This document shows positions 22,120 to 31,441 of a stretch of 64,000 nt of DNA, piece by piece. The position numbers and the translations under genes were made by a program. The stretch is from Phlebiopsis flavidoalba (taxonomy: Eukaryota; Basidiomycota; Agaricomycetes; Polyporales; Phanerochaetaceae), in assembly GCA_035772785.1 (NCBI GenBank), contig JAOCPU010000013.1, positions 124,001 through 188,000 of the forward strand. Direction: 5' to 3'. Under the pieces are notes generated by a model. It worked only from the letters and a program-made list of their open reading frames with translations, searched no databases and was not told where the DNA came from. How positions within the stretch are numbered: the first letter of the stretch is position 1; each line of letters starts with the position of its first letter.

Positions 22120-23640
22120 ATTCAGCGTGAAAGGGATGTTTGGAAGTGGAGCTTAGGGAGGTAGCGCCACACACATCATGGACGCGGGAGACAAATGAGA
22201 GGGGTGCTGGCAGATCACGGTGGGGCCGTGCTTTGCTACATGATGCAAGAAGCAATGGATTCGTCAGAAGAACGCCGCTCTTGAGCAGAATGTTTATCTT
22301 TAGGAATCATAGGAGGGGAGGCGTACGACTTTTGTTCTCCTTGGAGCACGGCAATCGAGAAATAATTCCGTTATGATGGACTATGTGCGAGAATTCACCG
22401 CGGGATCTTTGAGTAAAAGACGATTTTACGCGAGGAATAGATTCTTCGCGCGGAGAAAGGCCCGTACGGAGGCCGAGTGAAGGCGAAAAGACGAAGCCTG
22501 TGGGCGCTGAGATCTTTAGAAGGCGGGGCGGTATCGTGATTCCCATTGGACCTGGAGGGAAATCTCCAGATACATAGCGGAACCAGAGCCTGTTGAACGG
22601 CAGTCTAGACTGACAAGGAAGCTGTGATGTGTGGAACAGGGTCCCTATGGTTACGACTGCACAAGTTATCAATGAGTCCGATAGGAAAACAGCTCGGTCT
22701 GGGGGTCTTCCTGGCCGTAGGACGCAGTTGAAGCGAACGTCTCAGCCCGCTAGTCAGGTGATTCATTGAACTGCCGCACCGAAGAAGCCCCCGCGAGTCG
22801 ACATCGGAGGGCCCCGCCAGCTATTCTACATACACCAGCGTGTGGGACGCTGACAGACTCGAGCCCGAGGGCCCGCAGTCATGGGGATGAATTGTCATGC
22901 ACGCAGAGAGAGGCTGATCGCACCGACGCGGCAGGATATTGGCCCCCGATCGCCCTGAGCTGCGCCCGACGCCCCCCCCCCCCCCCCGCTGCGTCGGGGC
23001 CTCCCACCCACCCCCTCCCCCCCCCTTCCCCCCCCCACAATTTGCGCTTTGTACCTCTAGTTGGTTCAGGCGATTGGTTACTTCCTGGACCCTGCCATCA
23101 TCGTTCCACGTCGGTTCTCTTCGATTGGGTTTCCTCGCCTCTAATCCATCGCGGGCCTCATGTTATTCGGTTGAGACATCGTTGAAGCGGGCGAAACGCC
23201 TCTTTTCCCTCGTCCGTCTGGCTGGCACTGCAGACCTGTGTTGCCGTCCTAGGGTGCCGTAGGTTTTGTCGCGGGGCGTGAGAGAGATTGGCGAGGGTGC
23301 GTGAGGACGGCCTGTCGGTGCACGGGACGAGGGTGCCGCGTGTTGCCGGTTTTCGAGCATGTTGGGCAACAGCCCACAACATCCAGCAAACTTGCGGACA
23401 ACCAACACTACCCTCAGCTCCCCCCCATCGCGAGCACGCTGGCAGCGCAGACCCTCCCGACCCTAACGATTCTCCTGGAGGATGGTGCACGGCGGCCAGA
23501 CGACATTTCTCTATCTAACCTCTGCCGCATTTCTGCGTCGTTACACCCTCTTGTAGACGTCTTCTTTCCTTCTCCAAGTATCTGCAACCAGCGTATCTAC
23601 CAACGACCCAGGTGCCCCCGCTCCCAATGGATTAATTTGT
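22120..23640. other. Gene-free stretch upstream of the Kelch gene
   Basis: No supportable gene between 22120 and about 23300. The stretch holds a strong polypyrimidine tract (22972-23040) and the probable promoter and 5' end of the Kelch gene, whose first exon cannot be placed. Confidence 0.45.
22972..23038. repeat. Polypyrimidine (C-rich) tract
   Basis: A run of 16 C (22972-22987), then, after a short GC-rich gap, further C runs broken by single T or A bases to 23038. Homopyrimidine tracts of this kind are common in fungal promoters, and this one lies upstream of the Kelch gene. Run lengths may be inexact given the indel-prone sequence. Confidence 0.8.
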
Positions 23641-26600
23641 CAAACCATGTCCAGGGCTCGGCCCACCTGGCCGCTCAAAAGATGCCTCCATTTGGTTACG
23701 ACTCGATACATAATAGGATCATTCTCTTTGGAGGCGAGTCCCAGCAAGCCGGCATAGCCACATCTCAAACATTCATGTAAGCTGCACAAGAGCATATATT
23801 CTCCTCCATGGTCCCTCTTGACCTCTCTCTAGACCCTCGATCTTGCGTCCTTGACGTGGTCACAGTGCCACAGCCTCCCTCGAACCTGCAGTACAAACGC
23901 CACCACCGCGACAAGTGGTGCAATCAGCGGCCAGGATTTCCGATATAAAACTGTCGAGTAAAGAGCTAGTGAGTCCGCGATGCGTTCCGTGTGGGGACTG
24001 TACCTGAGAGTCGACGTCGTGCGCAGTCGGAACGGACGACGTTGTCATTGGAGGGCGGGGAGCGGACGGGAATCCTTTGAATGATGTCTGGGTTCGTATG
24101 GCCTATGCCTATTCTGGGACCCATCTGACGCTCGTATCGTAGGAATTCGACTATTCAAATCAATTCTGGTCGCAGGTGTCCGTGTCTGGTGGGCCCTCTG
24201 CTCGCTGGGGGGCTGCTGGCGGGAGCGACCCCACTTGCGACGAACGTCCTTTGACCTCACCGCGCTCACGAAACTCTTACTACGTGGCAGGTGGTTTCGC
24301 GCCGCGGGAAGCACAGCATCCCTTTCCGACGTGTGGCGGCTAGATGTCTCCGGCACTTTGTCTTCAAATGTGCAAACACTCAAAGGCACCTGGACACAGC
24401 TTCACCCGCAAAACAAGACCTTGCCCGCCATTGGAGGATCGGCCCATGGCGTCATCATGCAATCGTCAGCGCAACACGTAATTGCCAGTGGGGGATGCGC
24501 TACTGCGTCGGGATCGACCGCAGCCTGCGCTCAAGGACAAAGTTTTGTGATTAACTTGGGCGAACTCTAGCAATACTGCGCCGGGCTCGTGTCCTGCGCC
24601 CCGCACTGGCGCAACGCTCGCGCTCAGAACCTGAACACGGCTTCGACGAGCTTTGCGACACAAGCTTTTCCTTCTGCTTGGAAACCTTCGACAGCTCCCA
24701 GCTGGCAGGACGGCGGGGGCCTCAACAAGGGCGAAGTCGTACGTTTCCGCCTCATTGCATATGAATTGTCACCTGATCAATTTCACAGGATGTCCTGGAT
24801 ATCAACACGGGCTCGTGGGCCCGGATTATCCCAGCCTCTGATCCTTCCAGCAGCAATGAAGCGGTGCCTTCTCCCCGTGAAGGCGCAGCCGTTTTCACAT
24901 TGAGCCAGGCCGCGGTAGGGTCAGCTCCCGCGACCGACACCATAGTATTCGGTGGTAGAGACGCCAGTGGCAAATACCTGGACGAGTTGTGGATTCTTCG
25001 TGCTTACAATGGATCTGTCTCGTCATCCGGCCAGCATTGGTCGGGCTATGGTAATGGGCAACTCGAAGGCGGGCCGGCCTGCGGCCAGTGGCCAGGGAGT
25101 CACCATTTCATCGAGAACCTCACAGATTGCGCGACCCAATTAATGCTCAAAACTTCTACTACCGGTTCGTCCTCTTTCGTCCCCCACGTTATTCCTCTCC
25201 CACGGTCTTCGGGGTCCCCGACAGCTTCGACACGCGCCTACTACGGGCTCGATAACAGTCAAACCGGTTCGAACACATCTACCATTCATAAATCTTTAGT
25301 GTCCGGTGTCCGTTGCACTTATCCTCCCTGCAATAGTGTTCTAAGAAGGTAATACCGTTTATCGCAGCCTTCTCTTACCTCTACTCGAGCCACCAACGCC
25401 CGCATTGGATTCTTTTATCTCACCGTGGTCACCGCGCTGGTAGCGTATGCTCTTGGCATCGGTGGGCTCGCCACTGCATTCACGTCCCTCAATATACCAC
25501 TACCATATTCAAGCGTTCCTGGCGCCCCTCATCTGACAACGCCGCATGGTAGAGCCGGCGTAGCTCTGTTTGTGGGGCTATACGGGCTCGTCCCCGCTCT
25601 CATTGCTATTAGTTTCCTGCTAAAGCGGAAAGACAATGACGCCGCTCTAGCGGCCAAAACGTCAGCGCACTCGACATCTAACGACATCGCGGCGGAAGGT
25701 TTGGGGCTGCGCTCGGGAAGCCCGTTCACACCAGACTCGCTTGCCCAGGAGCCTCAGCCGCCAGAACGTGCGAGGTCCGGGGAGAACATCAGTTCTTGGC
25801 CTCCGGGGCACACTCCCGGTACACGACGGTCGAGCGAGAGCGCTGCTGACAACCGGAGCTCCCCCTCTACGAGGATCATTCGAGGTTTACAAAACCGGCC
25901 ACAGCGTGTTCGCCACCCCAGTCAACAAAGTTTCGCTGCGTTAATGGACTCACGGCGGCGTAGTCTGGCGTACGTACCTTAACTCCCCGCTCACATGACC
26001 GGCAACTCACCCTGTCGCATTCTCTCAGGTGTGAAATTGATTACCTGAGCTCTCAATATATAACCGTCGCCCACCAATCCCATCCACTCCGGGCACTAAC
26101 CGTGCTTGAGGGATACAGCATGAAAGGTTCCGTTCTGCCCGACGCCCCTTCCCCGGGGGAGCCAATCATGCCTGGCGGCCACCCTCGACACCCTGATCCA
26201 CTTGCGGCTGCTGCACGCGATCCTCATCGCGCACGCTCGCATCCTCTCTATCATCGCGCTCTTCCGCACGCGAACGTCGCGACTTTCAGCCGTGTTCATC
26301 GCCTGGACCGCCGTGCTTCTACATTGTCATCGCCGTCATGCGTGGCACGGGATCCCGAGCGAGTCCATCCTCACCGTCTTCATCGCGCGGCTCAAGAACC
26401 ACCACCCGGCGCGCCCGAGGCCGCGGCGCCCGCCACAGGAGGTGCGTGCCGTTCCGCCACCCGCAGGGCGCCGTCCGTACGCGCACACACCAGCCAACTA
26501 ACTACCGCCTCGCGCAGGACGCGGACTACCCCGGCTCGGTCTCGCACCCACGGGCACACGGTCGTGAGGACGACTACTACGACGACGGCAGAGGACGACG

Positions 26601-26707
26601 ACGTGCGCCAGCCGCCGCATCGAGGACGAGATCAACCGCCGCGACGTTCTCCATCGTCAACGGTCCCCAAGCGCAAGCTGGTGATTAGCAACCCCGAGAT
26701 TCGTTGA
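23640..26707 (+). CDS. Membrane-anchored Kelch-repeat protein
   Basis: Kelch blades recur: RIILFGGES (about 23712), a weak blade 23833-23950 ending FRYKTVE, EFDYSNQFWSQV..RWGAAGG (about 24142-24230), YYVAGGF then SLSDVWRLDVSG (about 24275-24360), and DTIVFGGRDASGKYLDELWI (about 24940-25000). Short introns are visible (for example 23778-23832 and 24740-24788). After the propeller come two hydrophobic helices, RIGFFYLTVVTALVAYALGI (about 25405-25470) and GVALFVGLYGLVPALIAISF (about 25560-25620), each inside longer hydrophobic runs. More hydrophobic segments around 26180-26350 (LLHAILIAHARILSIIALF) suggest at least four membrane spans. The C-terminus (DEINRRDV, then TVPKRKLVISNPEIR, stop 26707) is charged and cytosolic-looking. 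The layout suggests an extracellular propeller on a multi-span anchor, possibly cytochrome-b561-like, but no haem-ligand pattern could be confirmed. Start not determined; several frame breaks. Confidence 0.7.
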
Positions 26708-27167
26708 CTGCGCCCTTGACGACTTTTGTTCATGTGTATATATGCTCAAGACTCCTTAGCTCCTCCTCACGGCCTCCGTATGTTATGCGTTACCATAATT
26801 CCAGGATGTCCACATTCTCTCCCTCACGCGCGTTCGATCTCTCGCTTCTGTATCTTGCACCAGTCTCAAAACGGGACAATATTTGCTCACTCATTGTATT
26901 GTTTATTGCACGAGTATTAGACGACAATTAGTATTGGATATCTGGATGCATAGGAATCAAAGCCAGTAGTCCGTGTTGGTATTCAGCCATGATAGGAAAC
27001 AGAAATGATGGGTGCCGCTAGTCCTAGACGAAAAAGAGGGAAAACGAATGAAAGCAAGCAAAAACAGCCGCAAATGAATAAACAAAAGAGAAGAAATGCA
27101 GCCTTATCGCTCGCCCTCGACCGCGACATCATGTCCCATTTGTCCACACGATTAAGTTTCGCGGCGT
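26708..27167. other. Intergenic region, convergent 3' ends
   Basis: About 460 bp, AT-richer than its neighbours, between the stop of the Kelch gene (+) and the stop of the low-complexity gene (-). No gene seen. Confidence 0.55.
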
Positions 27168-28615
27168 TCATGCATGGGCGGTGGGGTCGTTGGCATTTGT
27201 GGGGGGGCATCGCATCATGGGCTGCGCCATGGGCGGCCCATAAAACGGCGCGCTCATGATCGACGGGGCAAACATCATTGACTGTTGCATCTGGATCTGC
27301 GCCGCGGGCCTGCAGCCTGTGCCTGCATCATCATCTGCTTGCTGGTGAGCCGCCGCGACGAAACGGGAGCGACGCAGTTGCTCAGGGTGAAAGCGCGAGC
27401 GGCCGGTCGTCGTTCCTCGCCCTGGTGCACCGAGCCGCCCGCAACGCTCGGGCGACGACAAGCCCATCCGCGAAACACGCAGCCCGAGCGGCGCGTCGTC
27501 CTCCTCCTCCTCGTCCCCTGCGCCCGCGCGCGGCTGCAGGCCGAACTGGCCGAAGGAGTCAGCAGGCCCCGCGCCCTCCGGCGGTCGGCGACGGCAGCTT
27601 CTGCTTCGCCTGGTCGAGCAGCATCGACAGCGGCCGCTCCTCGTCGGACTCGTCGTCGCGGCCACCGCGCGGAGGCCCGGGAAGTCCAGGTCCGGTCCGC
27701 GTCGCGCGCCTGCGCCGCTCGGCCGATCGTCGCGACGAGCGGCACGTTCCTCCTCGCTGTCTCTCGTCGTCCACCTCGAGCTGGAGCTGACTGCTGCTCC
27801 TGCAGCGCGCGGAAGCGGCGGCGGGAGGGTTGTGTCTGCGAACCGCGGCCTTTTCCGCGCCCGTCGTGCGCCGTGGGGCTCCTGCAAGCCTGTGGCCTGC
27901 GTAATCCGCGGCTCGCCCATCCGTCATCGGACCCAGAGTGCCAGCCATCTGTTTTGGGCGCGGCCGAAGGGGCGACCGGCGATCGAACTCGAGTCGCTCT
28001 CCACGTCCTCGTCGTCATCATCTCCGTCCGCGGGTGGTGGCGGTGGGTACCGCGAGATTCTCTTCTGCGTGGCGGTCGGATTCTCAGTAGGCGCCCCGGT
28101 GGGAACAGACATGTCATGGACCTGAGACGGCGACGGAGAGAGCACAGACGGAGAATCCTCCAGGGCCGCGGCCGGTCGACGTCCTTGCCCTTGCCCTTAG
28201 GTTCGTTTGCTCTTGCCTTTCTTCTTCCGCCCGTCCTCCTCCCGCCTCGCGCTTCTGACGTTCCTCCTCGTCTGCCTTCTCACGCGCCTCGATCTCCCGT
28301 AACTTCGCGAGCTCCTTCTCCCAAAGAGTGTCCACTCCGAACACGCTCCGCGTGCCGCCCATCGCCCCGCACCGTGGTGGTCCCCGGCAGCGAGTGTCGC
28401 CACGCGCGGCCCCCGCGCGGCGCGCCCGGAATTTCGTCGTCAAAGTTTATCAGTGTTTTCGCATGCGCGGAATTTCGCCGTGTGAGGCCGCCGGGGCCGA
28501 CGTCGGGAGCCGTCTGTGCAGAGTCCTGCCGCACAAACGTCGATGTGGGTCGTTGTTTCAACGATTCCGGATCAATGAGGGTGCTCGAACGCTTCATAGG
28601 GGTGCGGGCCATCAT
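27168..28615 (-). CDS. Low-complexity, mostly disordered protein, unknown function
   Basis: From an ATG at 28615 the minus strand reads MMARTPMKRSSTLIDPESLK, then DEIPGAPRGGRAWRHSLPGT. After a frame change it reads SVFGVDTLWEKELAKLREIE followed by an acidic/basic coiled-coil-like run (to about 28230), then Arg/Ala/Ser/Pro-rich sequence. The C-terminus is a Met/Gln/Pro-rich tail (QMQQSMMFAPSIMSAPFYGP) ending at 27168. The short block around 'FGVDTLWEKEL' is the only part that looks conserved. No catalytic or binding domain was recognised. GC content is very high and all three frames stay open for long stretches, so the exact frame path in the middle is uncertain. The tail composition suggests condensate- or RNA-associated proteins, but that is speculation. 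Confidence 0.45.
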
Positions 28616-30050
28616 AGAAGGCCTCTGATCGCCCGTGAAAACCCTACAATTGCGAAGAGGTCAGCTTTCCACACCGGATACAATGTGTGCGCGAATAAAC
28701 CCTGGCACCGAACGACCGACTCGGAACGTCTAGAATTGGGCGGTCTGCAGAGGGCTGTAGATTAAACACGCAACCGTTGTTTTCCTTTCAGTCTCAGCCT
28801 TTCTGGCTTCCAAATCGTCAATGAGACTCCTCCCGTACAGCTTTGCCCGGCATACGCTTGTTTCTGGGGTCACTGGCGTCTACATCCGTCACTTCCATAG
28901 TAGGAAGCGCAGCGGTCGATTCGTTCTTTGGACATCCAGAGGCACCTAGTGCTCTCCTTCCTCGGTGGCCCATTTCATGTGATGTCTATTTCTGTCCAGG
29001 TCCTTGAACGCAACATCTCGTTGACCATCTACCATCAGGGTGTTGCGGAACGTCAGTTGTGAGAGTGTGAGCGTATTCCTGGGATTGGGTGTGAAGCATC
29101 TCCGTATTGGTCACCAGGGACGGGAGGAGAAAGCAGGAGAAGCAGTAGAAGCCCCGAGCATTGGTTCGGGCGCCGTGAGGAAGTGGGGGTCCCGTCCGAA
29201 CGAGATTTTCGAATCCTTCCCCGCGTTTGCAATCCCGAGCCATAGGAGTGGCAACAGGAGCAGAGACCTGTAGTGGACTCGGCATGATGAGTCACCTGGG
29301 TCGCATGAGCTCTAGACGAGAATATACGGTCGGTCGCGTCCTGGCTGATTCGTAAGTCCACTGAGCGCAGAGCCCGGTCGCGGAGAGACCTGGTGTAGCC
29401 GAGCGAGGATACATGCCAGTGCCCATCCGACGTCGTCGATGTCACTCGCTGCCGCTGTGCAGACAGCACTTTGGGATCGAAGCGCGACGCGCGGTCCGGG
29501 GATGGGAGTGGTACTGCAAAGGAATTTCTCCTTCGGGTTCCACGGGTTCCTCGTCGTATGCCAATCGCCGAAATCGTCAAACGTCGGCGTCAGGCTGGTT
29601 CTCCATAGGAAACGGGACTGCGTGCAGCGGGGGGGCGTAGAATCGGGAATACTTCAGATCGATCAGCATATGTTCCCGAGGCATCTGCGTCGATGTAACG
29701 CGGGGTCTGAGGGGCTGGACGTTGACGTGAAGTAGTCACGAGAGGGGATCCTACGGAATGTCGGCGCCCCCCGCCCAGTGCAGATGTACTAGGGCGAGGA
29801 AGGGAGGATTTAGCATCCAGGAATGCACCACCCGAGACCGAAGCTTTCGAGATCCTCTCGTGACTGAGGACGCCATGATGGGGAAGTTTCCCATACTCAT
29901 TGTACGAGCGGAGGTCGGGGGACGGCGACGGCCTGGGAGCACTCTGCAACATCGGGTGGGATTTGGCAGAATGCTCCTACCATCCGAGTCCTGTCGTCTG
30001 ACTTCCTTGCCTTTCTTTTCTTCTTCTCCATGAGTGCATCGAGACCCCAT
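28616..30050 (-). CDS. Possible 5' part of the low-complexity gene or a separate unknown gene
   Basis: Minus frames at 30050-29751 and 29952-29590 read smoothly (HHGVLSHERISKASVSGGAF, then RPAPQTPRYIDADASGTYAD, FPILRPPAARSPVSYGEPA). After a frame change they continue with TTRNPWNPKEKFL (about 29545) and a Ser/Arg-rich part to about 29300. Composition is disordered, Pro/Ser-rich. No domain recognised. It may be the N-terminal half of the gene ending at 27168, joined through introns and frame breaks, or a separate gene. Confidence 0.3.
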
Positions 30051-31441
30051 GACGAGAGGTCGACCTCTACATCATCGTCTTGGTCGCCAAGCGGGCCTTC
30101 ATGAGTCGCGTCACGTCCAAAGGGATTTCTAAGAGCGTCGATGGAAGCCAGCGATTTACGTGCAACAGAGTTTCTGCTGGCTATGCTGCCGTCATCGAGG
30201 TCACCTGGAATAGAGACTCCAAGGTAGTCGTACTCCCTGCGAGCCTGGGACTGAGCTGCCAGGCGCGAGGGGAGATTCCTGCGTAAAGATGAAAAGATAG
30301 CACTCTGCTCGGCCTTTTGCGGTGAAGGTCATCGGGAAGGTCATCGTTGTCGTACTCTGCGCGTCACAAGAGAAAACACCGTGTCCGGTAGAAAGATCGG
30401 CCGCATGAACGTTGGTTCGCTCAAAGAGAACGGCGCGATAGAGAGCTGTACATACCGATGAGTGCTTTAGCAAGGTGTAAGCGAGAGAATGCTGCAATCG
30501 TTTTACACCTGGACCCTGGGACCATGGACTGACCGTCCGAGACTCACGCACTGAGACGATGATGAATTGCAAGTCCGTGAGGGTTTTCCAAAGGATATGG
30601 GTTGGACAGAGAGACTGAGAAGGTGGGAAAAGGTAGAAAGGGGAGAGGGAATGCGGTGGTGGACGTTTGAAGGGTATCGGTCGCCGGACATGCCTGTTAC
30701 TGTGTCGACCCACGTGGGCGGCGTTGATGTTACCAGAAACTGATTCCACTACCGCCACAACGACTTTGATCGAGGACCAATGGATGGCTGGTACGCTGAA
30801 TTTCGGTTGACGGTGGGCCAGCAGCTCATTACTGTCACAACCAGAGCGTTCAGCGGATATATAGTAGTTTTTAACACCCAAAATCGCGGGCACTGGTGGT
30901 GCCGAACAATTCCTACAAACAAAATTTGCTTGAAGTTGCTGTACTTCTAGACTATAAACATAAGCCAGCCAACAGTGTATCATGGTTTATTCGAAGCATC
31001 GTGATGTTTCGTCCGCAGAAAAAGAGATCAAAACATAATCGTGCATTTGCGCTTTTTCAACGAGTCTCTTACGGCTGTATCACAGCAAGTCGTCCACTGA
31101 TAGTCGGGGAAGACACTGATGCGTCATGGTCCACATTGTAGGGCAAAACGTGGCACAATCAAAAGCGTGGGTCGTTGTCGACCGCGGTGTCTGTATCCGA
31201 GATAAAACGAGCACGTACGGTGGTGAGAGAGACACGCGGAACGACTTCGGCGACGGGTGATGGAAGGCGCGTGACGGACGCGTGATCGCGTTGAGGAGGC
31301 TGATTCCGTAGGGAAAGTGACACGTCATATTTTCGAGAACAGTCCCCGCGACGCATATAACAACCGCGCGACAGTGTCCAGAGCCTCTTGAACCCGACCT
31401 CCCTAGTGCTTCACTGCATCCAGGGCGCGACCGCACCAGCC
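30051..31441. other. Upstream region of the GRP94 gene
   Basis: A minus open frame of 260 codons (30983-30201) has no recognisable domain and is probably fortuitous. The last 250 bp before the GRP94 ATG probably hold its promoter: an ACGT-core palindrome at 31318-31327 and a TATA-like CATATAAC near 31354. Confidence 0.45.
31318..31327. promoter_or_regulatory. Palindromic bZIP-type site upstream of GRP94
   Basis: The 10-bp sequence TGACACGTCA has an ACGT core and lies 115 bp before the GRP94 ATG. ACGT-core sites are bound by bZIP factors, and ER-chaperone genes are commonly driven by Hac1/Xbp1-type bZIPs. That it is an unfolded-protein-response element is inference; chance occurrence cannot be excluded. 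Confidence 0.35.

Noticed and set aside
30201..30983. 260-codon minus frame upstream of GRP94
   Set aside because: No recognisable domain, low-complexity patches, and located in the likely GRP94 promoter.
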